Source: Sorex araneus
Taxonomy: Eukaryota; Chordata; Mammalia; Eulipotyphla; Soricidae
DNA length: 64,000 nucleotides
Direction: 5' to 3'
NCBI RefSeq assembly: GCF_027595985.1
Contig: NC_073303.1
Location: 26,565,723 to 26,629,722 of the forward strand
Numbering within the stretch: the first letter of the stretch is position 1; each line of letters starts with the position of its first letter. Positions 10,965-21,431 of the stretch are shown piece by piece. The position numbers and the translations under genes were made by a program. A model generated the notes under the pieces. It saw nothing but the letters and a program-made list of their open reading frames with translations. It did no database searches and had not been told where the DNA came from.

Positions 10965-11085
10965 GCAAAGGCCCTGAGGTGCAGAAACAGTGATGAAGGG
11001 GTGAAGCCAGAGGGGAGGAGGCTTGGGTCATGGGAGGTCACTAAGTGACTGAGATGGCCTTGACCAGAGCAGAGACCCCTGGGAG
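10965..11085 (-). mobile_element. L2-like fragment, copy 2
   Basis: GTGCAAAGGCCCTGAGGTG followed by GGTCATGGGAGGTCAC and GACTGAGATGGCCTTGACC; closely matches the copy at 8440-8600 on the same strand. Confidence 0.5.
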
Positions 11086-12210
11086 GGAACCCGCTTTCAC
11101 TGGCTCCCTGCTCAGGACTGGGACGGGGAACCCCACGGGCCCTGGGGGGGAGCAACCATGGCCTTGGGGCTCATTTGCATGCGGACGGGAATTTGCATCT
11201 GTGAGAAATTAGTGAGAAAAGATGCTGACAGCCCTTAGCTGCTGCCTCGCTCTCTCCCAAGGGGGACAGCATCGGGCGGGGAGGGTTTGCGGGGCTGACC
11301 CGGTGCCAGACCGGCCCTGGCGCGGGGACCTGGAGGTCAGGCCTGCCTGCTCCAGCGCTCGGGCCGGGGCCGCGGGCCCTCAGGAATGTGGGGTCACAGC
11401 TGGTGGCCTCTGTCCATCCCGGCTCACGCCTCAGAGCTTCGTGCCTGTAAGCAGACGCGCCCGGCTGTGTTCCCTTGTCCCTGCCCCATTCGAATCCTGC
11501 CCCATTCTCTTTGTTTTCAGGGGGCCGCTCCTAGCAGTGCTCAGGGGCTACTCCTGACTGTGCTCGGGGATGATTCCTGGCAGTACTGGGGGACCCTAAG
11601 GGGTGCCGGGGACTGAACCAGGGTCGGCCGTGTGCAAGGCAGGCGCCCTCCGTGTTGTCCCGTCACTCCCGCCCTGGGGTATTTTCTGGTACTCGAGCAT
11701 GTCCAAACGCGGCTGCGTTGACTGGGTAGCGCGGGAGTCCCGGGGCTTGTGTAGGCTCCTGCGGAGGCTGAGGGGAGTCTGGGGTCCCTCCTGCCCTCCC
11801 CTCCCTGCACGCCCACACCCGGGCCCAGCCCTGCTCCTCAGAGTCCCTAGGGCGACGGTCACCAGGATCTGAACAGCGGGGAGGTGGCTTATTCCAGCGG
11901 GTCCCCCTGAGCCCTTAGGAACTCGGTTTGGCTGCGAGTAACAGTCCGGGCGGGGGGGGGGACAGAATAGGAATTAATTTCTCTCTGCTTTCGGATAAGG
12001 CCTGGAGGGAATGCAGGACTGGCCAGCTTCCGGCCCCTCCTGGTCACAGGGAAACCACCACAGCTCCGGTCATCAAGCCCCGGTTCCAGGCAGGAAGGGG
12101 GAAAGACGGAGTCAGGCCGGCCTGCGGCCCTGCTGGCCTGCTCCTGCGCCACGACTCGGGTGTCCTGCGTTGGTTAGACAGTGGCCCTAGTGATCGCTTC
12201 CCCGTGGGCT
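11086..12210. other. Intergenic GC-rich DNA
   Basis: One reverse SINE (11519-11685), a G run near 11951-11961, and no other recognisable element. Confidence 0.5.
11519..11685 (-). mobile_element. SOR-type SINE, diverged
   Basis: TAGCAGTGCTCAGGGGCTACTC, GGGGGACCCTAAGGGGTGCC, GACTGAACCAGGGTCGGCCG and GTGCAAGGCAGGCGCCC, in reverse-consensus order. Confidence 0.75.
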
Positions 12211-12212
12211 GC

Positions 12213-12335
12213 GGCCGGAGGGATAGCACAGCAGGAGGACGCTTGCCTTGAACTTGGGCCAACTCGGGTTCGATCCCCAGCACCCCCTGTGGTCCCCGAG
12301 GCACCGCCAGGAGTGACCCCTGAGCACCGCCAGGT
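12213..12335 (+). mobile_element. SOR-type SINE, 3' truncated
   Basis: GCCGGAGGGATAGCACAGC, CTTGCCTTGAACTTGG, GGTTCGATCCCCAGCACCCC and CACCGCCAGGAGTGACCCC. The second half of the body is missing. Confidence 0.85.
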
Positions 12336-12628
12336 GTTGGTGGCCCAAAGTGTGCGCTGCTCCCAGGACAAGCCCAGGGCACGTTTCCTGGGCCCTTTGG
12401 AGTGGCCGGTGGCGGGGACACCCCAGGGAGTCCCCGGGCGACTCCCTCCACGCGCAGGGCGTGGAGCAGCTGGACACGGCGTCCGGCGTCTGATGTCCAC
12501 CGGGGGAGTTGCATGGAGGAGGCGGCACCGCCCGGAACTGGAGCCGCCGCCCGCCTGGGGCCAGCGCAGGGGGAGGAGGGCGGACGTTGACCCTGGCCAG
12601 CAGCAGGCTGTGAGCGACCCGCAGCCAG

Positions 12629-12673
12629 CGCGGTGGCGGTGACGGTGACGGTGGCGGTGACGGTGACGGCGAG
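12629..12673. repeat. (GGTGAC)n/(GGTGGC)n hexanucleotide repeat
   Basis: About seven GGTGAC/GGTGGC units in a GC-rich region. Confidence 0.9.
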
Positions 12674-13102
12674 GGGAGCGGGTGGAGATAAGAGCACGCC
12701 ACCCGGGAGCCGGGCTCCTCCAGAGCCCCCAGTGCCCCGCCCCGATCCCCCCACGGCGGCAAGAACAGCCCAGGGCAGGGGCGGGCAGGGACGTGCTGAT
12801 ACACCCAGTGCTCGGGGCCCAGTGCTCGGGGCCGGGCCCAGCGACCCTCACCAAGCCTGTCCCCGACAGTCGCCCCGGCCGTGTGCCGGAAACAGCTGTG
12901 CGGAGACGGGGCAGTCGCCTGTGCCCCCTTCCGGCCTTGGGCCTGTGCCAGCCAGGCCCGCCCCGTGCTCCATCTCCCAGATGGCACCATAAAGCCCGCC
13001 CTGAGCCTGGGCCGCCCGGGAACAAACAGCCGCTCCCAGCCTCCCCCAGACCCCCCCAGCTCCCCTGCCAGGTACTGACACCCTTAGGAGCGCGACTCAG
13101 GC

Positions 13103-13235
13103 GGGACTGTGCCACGGCGGGCAGGGCGCTCACCTTGCACACGCTGACCCGTGTTCAGCCCCGGCACCCCGGGTGGGCCCCCGAGCCCTGCCAGGAGTGA
13201 CCCCCGAGCACATCTGAGTGTGACCCAAAAGCAGG
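13103..13235 (+). mobile_element. SOR-type SINE, diverged
   Basis: GCCACGGCGGGCAGGGCGC, CACCTTGCACACGCTGACCC and GCCAGGAGTGACCCCCGAGC, ending in GAGTGTGACCCAAAAG. Confidence 0.8.
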
Positions 13236-13904
13236 AAGAAGAGGCGTCTCGGGACATCCCAAATCAGCCTCTCCCGTCCCCCCTCTCCCCGCCGCCTCTG
13301 CGCCCGTCTCCCGCTCAGGGGACCTGAAGGCCTGGGCTCACTGTCCCTCCCGGCATGCGGTGAGGAGGGCTCCGGGCCAGTGGCCTCACCTGCCCGCTGG
13401 CCGCCGCTGGGGCAGAGGGAATGGAGGTGGACAGAGCAGGGCCAGGCCCTTCTCAGAGGGCCCTGCCGGACAGCTCGGGACACTATTCTCCGTCTGTGCA
13501 GGGTGGGGTGGAGGGTGGAGGGGGGCCGGGAAGGCTCCTGACACCTGATGGGAGAGAACCCAGCCGCTTTCAGGACCCCCCTATGACCCCCCAAGTCCCA
13601 GAACTCAGCCTTCCGTGGAAGTTCTGCTCCCCCTCCAGTCTGGGCCCCACAGGGCCAGCGGAGGAAGGACCGTGTGGACGCTGCCCGGAACCCCACAGAA
13701 AACCCTGGTGGTCTCTGCTCAGACCCAGCAGTCAGGGTGCAAACCCTCACTGGGCACTTGCTGGTCATCGGAGCGCGGGTCAGCCCCCTTCTGCTCCAGG
13801 CCCCAGCCTGTGCAAGGGGGATGTCGCACCCACCGCCTGGACACTCACAGCAGCGCCCACGGGGTGGCCCGCCACCCGCCAAGACGCCCAGAGACTCCAG
13901 TGGG

Positions 13905-14048
13905 GGACCGGAGCGAAAGGACAGCGGGGAGGGCGTCTGCCTTGCACACGGCCGACTCGCGGTTCGATCCCCAGCACCGCCAGGAGTGTCCCCTGAGTGC
14001 AGAGCCAGGAGTGACCCCTGAGCACCACCGGGTGTGACCCAAAAAGAA
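13905..14048 (+). mobile_element. SOR-type SINE, first of an adjacent pair
   Basis: GGAGCGAAAGGACAGCGGGG, GGTTCGATCCCCAGC, CTGAGTGCAGAGCCAGGAG and GGTGTGACCCAAAAAG. It lacks the CATCCCATATGG segment. Confidence 0.88.
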
Positions 14049-14063
14049 AACGAAACTCCAGGG

Positions 14064-14226
14064 AGTAGAGTGATAGCACAGCGGGGAGGGCGTTTGCCTT
14101 ACACACGGTTGACTCGGGTTCAATCCCCAGCATCCCATATGGTCCCCGAGCACCGCCAGGAGTGATTCCTGAGTGCAGGAGTAAAACCCCTGTGCATCGC
14201 CGGGTGTGACCCAAAAAGAAAGAAAG
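14064..14226 (+). mobile_element. SOR-type SINE, second of an adjacent pair
   Basis: AGTGATAGCACAGCGGGG, TTGACTCGGGTTCAATCCCC and CATCCCATATGG, then a body end GTGTGACCCAAAAAG and a GAAA-rich tail. It starts within 20 bp of the previous SINE's end. Confidence 0.9.
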
Positions 14227-14964
14227 AACAGCCAGGGAGTCAGAGGAAGGGAGTGTGCCCACAGTCCGCTGCACCATCTGCCCCAGGTGGGGGCCCCAGA
14301 GGCTCCTGATGATTCTCGTTTCCTCATCTGGTCCCTGCACACCCGCTTCCTGGAGGTGGTGCACAGGGCAGACCCTGGCAGGAGGGCTCAGTGGTCAGTG
14401 CGTGCGCTGCAGCCCGCTGAGGCCCAGAGGCCCAGAGGAGGCTGGCGGGTCCAGGCCCACAGCCAGCCTGCCCGGACAGGTGTGGAGAGGGGGTCCCCAG
14501 CCCCCAAACCTCTCCGGACCTCGACTCCCCAGGGCCCTGGGATGCCAGCTGGGCAGGACCCCTCCCTCTCGCCAGCTCTGGCCTCTCTGGGCAGCAGTCC
14601 TGGCCCGGCCTCCGTTTGCCTGCCTCCTGCCCCACTCCCACGGGCCGGGCCTGGCCGGTGCCCGGCCCTCGCCATGCCCACACACTGCATCTATGCCAGC
14701 CCGACCCTTCCCCAGCACCACGTGTGAGTGCAGGGCCAGGCCAGGCTGCCAGGCGGAGGCTGAGGGGCCCCGGGGCCGCTGGGCGGGTCTCTGCCCGCGG
14801 CAGCTGCGAGCTGCGCCCCAGGCTGGGCGCGGGGACCTGGTGTGACGCAGGAGCAGGGCTGGGGGGGACGAAGGTCGCCCTCGGGGGCAGGGCAGCTCCA
14901 GGGGGGGCCACCAGCTGCTGGGTCGGGACATCGTGATCTTGCTGGGACCGACCTCTGCGACCCA

Positions 14965-15085
14965 GGGGCTGGGCTGGTCAGCCAGCCTGGCTGTTTCTTG
15001 CCTGCTCTGTGTCCCTGGGCAGGTTAATTAGCCTCTCTGGACCTCAATTTTCTCATCTTCATCTAGGCATGCTAAATAACGGCCA
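14965..15085 (+). mobile_element. MIR fragment
   Basis: CTGTGTCCCTGGGCAGGTTAAT, CCTCTCTGGACCTCAATTTTC and TCATCTTCATCTAGG follow the MIR core order. Confidence 0.65.
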
Positions 15086-15092
15086 CAGAGGG

Positions 15093-15215
15093 CAGTGCTT
15101 GGGGCTGCTCCGGTCTTGGTGGTCAGGGGTGACCTTGCTGGTGCTCGGAGGTCCTGGGGTGCTGGGGACGGGATTCGGGGCTCCGGCCCTGGAGCCGTGT
15201 CCAGCCCTGTGGTGA
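15093..15215 (-). mobile_element. Degenerate SINE fragment
   Basis: CAGTGCTTGGGGCTGCTCC, TTGCTGGTGCTCGGAGG and GGTGCTGGGGACGGGATTCG suggest an old reverse SINE. Confidence 0.4.
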
Positions 15216-15984
15216 GTCTGGGGACGCTGTACAGAGAGGCCATTCGCCACAGACTGGGCTCGTGATGCAGGACAGTCGGGCCGGGGGCGGGAGGCAGGGA
15301 GAGAGGGAGAGGCTGGCACGGGTCCGGCGGGGTCAGTGAGTGACCCTGAGCACAGCCCGGGCAGGGCCCCTGGCTTCCCCGAGGAGGAGGCCGGAGACCG
15401 GGCTGGCGGTCAGGGTGGGCCTGCGCGGCTCTGAGGGTCTCGGGATGGACACGTGCGGGGTCTCACCTGCCCGGGCCTGAGGAGGAGACCCCCCCCCGGG
15501 AGGGCTGCCCCCGCACAGGAGGCAGGGGGGTGCGGGGGGAGGAGCAGATGGAGGCCCCGGCTGCAGCCCACCGTCCCCCCTTCCTGAGGGGGCCCCTTCC
15601 TCCGCCTGAGGGGTCCTCGAGGCCCTCCTGGGCTGGGCGGGTGATACCCAGGAAGGGGGACAGTGACAGTGGCCGGCCCCGTATGCCATGTGGCGGCCGG
15701 CACGGCGGTCCTGGGGGGCCGGTGTCTCAGCCCCCGGCACGGGCACGGGGGTCCTGTTACCTCTCCCGTGCGGGGGAGGGGGAGCAGCTGGGAAGCAGGA
15801 GCAGGAAGCAGGTCAGATTCCCTGTCCAGCACCCGCGCCCCCTCCCCTGGCTGCCCCTTCCCAGGCCTGCAGCCCGTGGTCCCCAGAGCATCTTCTTACC
15901 CACCCCGTTCCGGGGCATTCCCAGAACCACCTCAGCCAGCCCCACCCACCCCTTCCCGCTTGCTGCCCGAGCCCCTCCAAATCC

Positions 15985-16290
15985 ATCTCCCCACCCCCAT
16001 CCCCACCCCCACCGTTCCTCCAGCCACCCTCCACTCACACCCGCCCTTCCCCACCCGCCCATCCTCCATCCAGCTGCTCCCATCCCCCACCCCCAACTAC
16101 TCACCCATCCACCCACCCGCCCACCCTCTCCGTCCACCCGTCTACCCATCCACCCGTCCTTCCCTCTCTCCAACAGTCCTTCCACCCACCCACCGGTACA
16201 CAGTCCATTCACGGGTTCAGCCACCCACTCACCCTGGTCACGTTTGTCTAGGCACACGTCCACCCACCCACCCACCCGTCTGTCCCTCTG
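15985..16290. repeat. CCACCCATCC-type pyrimidine-rich repeat
   Basis: Degenerate tandem CCCACCCATCC and CCATTCAC units, almost no G on the plus strand. The minus strand is G-rich. Confidence 0.85.
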
Positions 16291-16527
16291 TCCCATAAAG
16301 GTGGATTTTCCAAGCGTTTCAGTCAAGTCCAAGAGTACCAAGCAAATAGGACAAGCTGCTTTCTTCTGGGCCCCAACCCAGTGCAGGAAGCAGGCAAGGA
16401 GAAGGACAGTCTGAGAGCGGGGTGTAGGGGTGGGGGGCGGGGGGCGGGGCATGTGTAGGGGTGGGGTGAGTGTTTTATTCCTAGGTCCCAAAAATGTCAG
16501 GGTACAAGGGCCTCCTCTTCATTGTGG

Positions 16528-16590
16528 GGTGCACAGCAGCAGTGCTCAGGAGTCTCTCCTGGCTCTGTGCTCAGGGCCGTGGGTATCGCG
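16528..16590 (-). mobile_element. SINE body fragment
   Basis: CAGCAGTGCTCAGGAGTCTC and CTGGCTCTGTGCTCAGGGC are reverse-complement SINE body; no head is present. Confidence 0.45.
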
Positions 16591-17027
16591 AGGGATTATT
16601 CCTGCCCCCTCGCCGCCCTGCCGGCGCCCCAGCCCCTGAGAGGACCGGCGTTCAGGAAGGGCCGTGCGGGGGAGGACGTGTGTCCCGCCCTCCGGTGTCG
16701 CCCTCAGAGCTTCCCCGAAGGCTCGGGCCTTCCCGGGGGGCCGAGCCCGGCTCTGCCCGTCTCAGGGCCTGCGGCCAGGGCCCACGGCCTCCCAGCCGGC
16801 GGCCAGCAGCGACGTCCTACCTGCTGCCCCGGCCCCTGGCGGGGCTCTGGCTGCCCCTTCCTGCGCTTTGCCTCACCCGCCCGGATCTCCGGGCAGGGCA
16901 GGGCTCCCGGACAGGGAGCTGGCCCCGGGGGGGCCCCCCGCCTCCCACCTGGTCCCCTCCCACCCCCACTGCCAGAAGTGCTCTGAGCTTTTCTTCTGGA
17001 ACGCCTCTCCCCCGCCACCTCTACACC

Positions 17028-17180
17028 CACATTCATTCATTCATGCATTCATTCATGCATTCATTCACTCAAATTTATTCATTCATCTGCTCACTCACAT
17101 TCATTCATTCATCTGCTCATTCATTCGTCCACTCATTCACTCACGCATTCATTTATCCACTCACATTCATTCACTCATCC
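17028..17180. repeat. (ATTC)n tetranucleotide repeat
   Basis: CATTCATTCATGCATTCATT-type units over about 150 bp with scattered changes. Confidence 0.9.
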
Positions 17181-17491
17181 CTTCACCCCCTCGCGTGTCT
17201 GTGGCATCCTCCAAAAGGGCAGGAGCGTGTCCGGAAGCCCCCCCTGCTCTTGCAGGCTGGACTCAGAGCAGTCCCGGTGGCCCTGGGGGCCTGCAGCCCT
17301 GCTCACAGTGTGAGCTGAGGAGAAGGGGCCCCAGGGAGAGGGGGACTGAACCCCTTCTCAGAGCTACAGAACGACAGGGGACAGGTGCCAGCCCTCTCTG
17401 GGTCTGTGTGTCTGGAGCTCAGCACCGGAAGTCAGGGAAAGAGCCCCCAGAGCCTGCCGGCGTGGTCAGTGGGAACAATGCCCCAACCCTC

Positions 17492-17535
17492 CATGGTGCC
17501 TCAATTTCTCCATCTGTGAAATGGGACTGTCACAA
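17492..17535 (+). mobile_element. MIR fragment
   Basis: GGTGCCTCAATTTCTCCATC followed by TGTGAAATGGGAC is the most conserved MIR segment. Confidence 0.65.
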
Positions 17536-17557
17536 CACATGAGTGAAGTCGCACCTG

Positions 17558-17632
17558 TAGTGGGAACCCCGGTCGGCCGCGTGCACGGCAGACGCCTTCC
17601 CTGCTGTCCTATGGCTCTGGCCCTCCCAGGCA
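17558..17632 (-). mobile_element. SINE head fragment
   Basis: AACCCCGGTCGGCCGCGTGC, ACGGCAGACGCCTTCCC and GCTGTCCTATGGCTCTGGCCC match the reverse tRNA-like head. The body is absent. Confidence 0.65.
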
Positions 17633-18387
17633 GGCCCTCCCGTCCCGCTGCCCGGCCTCCTGGCACCACAGAGCTGCAGTGACCCCATGGCACAGGCTGG
17701 ACCGTGCTGGTGTCCTGTCCCTGCCCAGCCTGTGTGTACTGGCTGGGGCCTGGGGTGTAGTAGCTGCTCAAGCAACACTGGCGGGGGGGGGGTGTGACGG
17801 GCGGGGAGGCCAGTCGGGCCCGGGGGCGCCTGTGGCAGGTGTGGACGAGGTGAGGGACGAGGGATGAAGGGCTTGGGGGTGCTGCCTGCTGGGGTGAAGG
17901 TTCAGAGGGCAGAGAGGGGCCCCCGGGAAGGTCACTGGGCATGTGAGGAGAGGGCCCCCCTGGTGTGAGGCCCGGCCTCCTCCCCAGTGGTCACGGTCAG
18001 CACACGTGAACACACGCTGTGCCCACACGCACGCACACAGGTGCACACGCCCCCACCCCCTGGAGCCTCTGGCCCGGGCCAGCCCGGCGGAAGGCCGCGT
18101 CCAGGCCGTGGGCCGGAGCCGCCCTCCACCACGGAAAGCAGCCCCTGATAAGGTGGGTAAATTTCACAGGGGCTCCGGGCAGGGGTGGGCAGGGCCGCAG
18201 ATAGCAGCCCCCCACGCCCCGCCCCCAGAGCCCGCCGCAGAACAGGCCCCGATTGTGCTCTTATCTGGGCCTGCGGTTTGCACGGCCCGGCCGGCTCGGC
18301 GCTAAGGGGGGCAAAGGCGGCCCCGCGCCTCACCCCCCACGGCGGCCGGGGCAGCTGGCGCACGCTCCCCGCGGAGAGCCAGGGCAC

Positions 18388-18425
18388 CACACACTCTGTG
18401 CCTCAGTTTCCTCACGGTGGTGAGC
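18388..18425 (+). mobile_element. MIR fragment
   Basis: CTCTGTGCCTCAGTTTCCTC is the MIR core. Confidence 0.6.
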
Positions 18426-19285
18426 ACGGGTGGCCAGGGACCCCGAGGCCTCTGGGCCCATGCGGGGGCTGCAGTGCCGTGGAGACCCCAGGAGGGACAG
18501 AGTTGCAGCTTCGCCGAGTGTGCCCCCGGCTCCAGCCGGCAGAGGGGACCTGGGGACCCCCCCGGCCCCTGCTCAGGTCCCACTTTCTCAAGGAGCTGGG
18601 CCCGACTCCGTGTTCAGTGCTGTTCCGTGCCCCCACCCCTGCAGCCCAGCCCCCCCCACCCCCACACTGGTCCCCTACATCCCTCATGCCCCCTCCCCCT
18701 CCCGCTGCGAGCCTGGCGGGGGCCAAGCTGCCCCGCCTTTGGCTCTGGAAATGGTGCTTGGGGGTGACGAGCGCCTGTGGAGCTGCGGGCGGGGCAGCCG
18801 ACACGGGATCCGAGTGGACCCTGTCCGCCCTCGGGGGCCGCCCGCACTGTCCCTGGGCCCCCTCCAGGCTCCCGCCAGCCTGACTTCCCGCCCGTCTGCC
18901 CCACGGTGCCACGGGGATGTCCCAGCCCCTTCACAGTCAGCCAGGCGGGCAGGGCCACACACCTGGAGAGTGGGGCTGTGGGGGCAGCTGCAGCCTAGGG
19001 AGGACAGAGGGGTCCCCCTTTCCCAGTTCATCCTGCTCCGCCTCAGTGGGCACAGACGGCCTGCGACCCCTCCCCGCCAGTGGGGCCCTGGGGCTGTGGG
19101 CAGGTCAGAGGTGAGGGGTGCCTGGGACACAGGTGATGGCCCCTGCGGTGAGCCCACACCCCTGCCCCCACCCACGCCCCGTCCCGGAGCCTCCAGGGGC
19201 TGAGAGCAGAGGCCAGGGCAAGGGACAGGGCTTGGGGCATTGTATGAATGAAACCCAATCATGAACAGCTTTGTAACTACGTGGC
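18426..19285. other. Intergenic GC-rich DNA
   Basis: No element recognised. Open frames here have no exon-like boundaries. Confidence 0.5.
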
Positions 19286-19372
19286 TCATGGCAACTCAAA
19301 TTTTTAATTCATTAATTAAAAAATTTAATTAAAATTTATTATTTAGTTAATTTAATTGATTTATTTATTTTT
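19286..19372. repeat. AT-rich low-complexity tract
   Basis: ATTTAATTAAAATTTATTA-type sequence next to the tail of the following reverse SINE. The sharp change from GC-rich surroundings suggests an expanded SINE tail. Confidence 0.8.
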
Positions 19373-19527
19373 GCTTTTTTGGGTCAAAAAAGAAGTGCGC
19401 AGAGCTCTGCACTCAGGAGTTCCTCTTGGCGGTGCTTGCGAGACCATATGGGATGCTGGGGATCGAACCCAGGTCGGATATGTGCAAGGCAAATGTCCTG
19501 CCCGCTGTGCTATTGCTCCAGCCCCTA
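19373..19527 (-). mobile_element. SOR-type SINE, internally deleted
   Basis: GAGACCATATGGGATGCTGG, GGATCGAACCCAGGTCGG, GTGCAAGGCAAATGTCCTGC and GCTATTGCTCCAGCCCC. The part nearest the tail is shortened. Confidence 0.9.
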
Positions 19528-19569
19528 GATAAATTTAGATAAATTTTTTTAATAAAGAAAGCAGAGCCC

Positions 19570-19760
19570 GAGCTGGAGCAATAGCACAGCAGGTAGGGCG
19601 TTTGCCTTGCATGCAGCCGACCCGGGTTCGATTCCCAGCATCCCATATAGTCCCCCGAGCACCGCCAGGAGGAATTCCTGAGTGCAGAGCCAGGAGTGAC
19701 CCCTGGGCATCACGGGGTGTGACCCCCCCCAAAAAAAAGAAAAAGAAAGAAAGAAAGAAA
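19570..19760 (+). mobile_element. SOR-type SINE, near full length
   Basis: GAGCTGGAGCAATAGCACAGC, CGACCCGGGTTCGATTCCC, CATCCCATATAG and GGGGTGTGACCC, with a GAAA-rich tail. Confidence 0.92.
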
Positions 19761-19819
19761 GCCCCAGGTTGGTGCTCCAGCTCGGGGGAGAATTTGGAAG
19801 GAGAGAATGTTGGGGAGCA

Positions 19820-19890
19820 ATGCCCAGAACGGGGGTGAGGGCCTCAGGAAGGCTTTGTGGGGACAGCAGGATCCTCGAGACAGGCTGAAG
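19820..19890 (-). mobile_element. L2-like fragment
   Basis: GCCTCAGGAAGGCTTTGTGG is similar to the reverse L2 segment around GGGAAGGCTTCCTGGAGGAA. Confidence 0.35.
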
Positions 19891-19932
19891 GTGACGTGCC
19901 ATTGGTGGGGCAAGACGTCCCCCCCAGTCTAT

Positions 19933-20035
19933 ATGTTTTTGGAGAGTGGGCGTTCAGGTCATGCCTGGCGGGGCGTAGGCCTTACTCCTACTCTGTGCTC
20001 GGGGATCACCCGGTGAGGCTCGGGGACTGAAGAGC
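19933..20035 (-). mobile_element. Degenerate SINE fragment
   Basis: TCATGCCTGGCGGGGC, TACTCTGTGCTCGGGGATCAC and CTCGGGGACTGAA are in reverse SINE order. Confidence 0.45.
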
Positions 20036-20202
20036 AACCTCAGACCCTGGGGAGCTTGGAGCAGAAGCAGGAGGTCTGGGGGCCTGGGGGCCCAGGTCAG
20101 GCCCTGCAGCTGACCTCTAAGCACGGCTGACGGGGGCCACACCGGCAGCAGTGGATGACGGACGTTTTGAGTCTGAGTATTCGTCCCAAGATGGTTTAAT
20201 TT

Positions 20203-20235
20203 CAGGCCTCAGTTTCTTCACCTGGAAAAAAAAAC
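20203..20235 (+). mobile_element. MIR fragment
   Basis: GGCCTCAGTTTCTTCACCTGG is MIR core. Confidence 0.55.
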
Positions 20236-20247
20236 AGGCGAGATCGG

Positions 20248-20412
20248 GGCCAGAGCCACAGTACAGCGTTTGCCTTGCATACTGCTGACCCGGGTTTGAT
20301 CCCCAGCATTCCATGTGGTCCCCCGAGCTCCACCAGGAGTGATTTCTGAGTGCAGAGCCAAGAGTAACCCCTAAGCATTGCCAGGTGTGGTCCCAAAACA
20401 AAAAGAAACAAA
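20248..20412 (+). mobile_element. SOR-type SINE
   Basis: GGGCCAGAGCCACAGTACAGC, CGGGTTTGATCCCCAGC and CATTGCCAGGTGTGG, with an A-rich tail. The head has lost part of the GGGTAGGGC segment. Confidence 0.88.
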
Positions 20413-20448
20413 AGTAGCCAGGACCATATCTACCTAGATGATTGCCAC

Positions 20449-20752
20449 GGGAGCGAGATACCATGGGATTAAGATGCCATGGGAGCGAGGTGCCACAGGA
20501 GCGAGGTGCCACAGGAGCGAGGTACCACAGGAGCGAGGTGCCACAGGAGTGAGGTACCACGGGAGTGAGGTGCCATGGGAGTGAGGTACCATGGAAGTAA
20601 GGTGCCACGGGAGTGAGGTGCTATGGGAGCGAGGTACCACGGGAGTGAGGTGCCACTGGAGCAAGATACCACGGGAGCGAGGTGCCACGGGAGCGAGGTG
20701 CCACGGGAGTGAGGTGCCACTGGAGCAAGATGTCATGGGAACGAGATGCTAC
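20449..20752. repeat. 16-bp minisatellite, 19 units
   Basis: Nineteen consecutive 16-bp units with consensus GGGAGYGAGGTGCCAC and no indels (19 x 16 = 304 bp). Variants differ at C/T, G/A and GTG/GTA positions. The open frames through it are by-products of the repeat. Confidence 0.95.
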
Positions 20753-21177
20753 ACGGGGACCACCATAGCACGGGGACAGGGTGCCAGGCCCTCTGAGCTC
20801 AGATCCCGGCATTAGCTTACTCCTCTCAGCAGTGCTCTGGGATGAAGAGAGGGTCCTTCAACAACGCCAACTCCATGGCCCAAGCCGGAAGGCGATAGAT
20901 TGGGCTCTGTACTTGGATCAGATCCTGAGCTGGTGCCTGACACGGAACTTTATGAACACAGTACGGGGCCAGGGGGTGTCACCCAAACTCCCCTCGTAGG
21001 TTGAGGGTGGGCTCTAGTTGTCCTCCCTCCCAGAACCCACCAGAGGTGCTCTGCCCTCCCCCACTGACAGCCCAGCACCCTCTTGGCGCCTCAGCGCAGG
21101 CCGTCCAGGATGCCTGAGCCACGGGAGCTGCTCGCTCCCCCCTGGCCCCGTCCGGGCTGGGTCTTACTTTGCTTTAC
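20753..21177. other. Intergenic unique DNA between two repeat arrays
   Basis: No element recognised; a moderately AG-rich stretch (about 20840-20960) could be an old repeat. Confidence 0.4.
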
Positions 21178-21284
21178 TTTTCTGTTTCCCTTTCCCTTTT
21201 CACTCCTTCCTTTTTCTTTTCTTTTCTTTTCTTTTCTTTTCTTTTCTTTTCTTTTCTTTTCCCTTTTCTTTTTTCTTTTTTTTG
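21178..21284. repeat. (CTTTT)n pentanucleotide repeat
   Basis: About fifteen CTTTT/CCTTTT units on the plus strand; this is the expanded tail of the reverse SINE that follows. Confidence 0.92.
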
Positions 21285-21431
21285 CAGGGTGCACACCCAA
21301 CAGTGCTCAGGGCTTACTCCTGGCTCTGTGCTCAGGGATCACTCCTGGCAGGGCTCGGGAGACCATATGGATGCCAGGGATGGAGCCTGGGTCAGCTGCA
21401 TGCCAGGCAAATGTCCTCCCCGCTGCTGCAC
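21285..21431 (-). mobile_element. SOR-type SINE abutting the large minisatellite
   Basis: CAACAGTGCTCAGGGC, GGGAGACCATATGGATGCC and GCCAGGCAAATGTCCTCCCC, ending CTGCTGCACTGTCAC, where the first 54-bp unit begins. The SINE head end defines the left edge of the array. Confidence 0.85.

Noticed and set aside
12044-13142. Several overlapping 200-320-codon minus-strand frames
   Set aside because: They overlap in different frames, cross SINEs and a GGTGAC repeat, and reflect high GC content.
15530-16414. 294-codon open frame
   Set aside because: The C-terminal part is translation of a CCACCCATCC simple repeat; no homology recognised.
20449-20752. Ser/His/Trp-rich repeat peptide frames
   Set aside because: By-product of a 16-bp tandem repeat; 16 is not a multiple of 3 and the peptide repeats every 48 bp only because no stop occurs.
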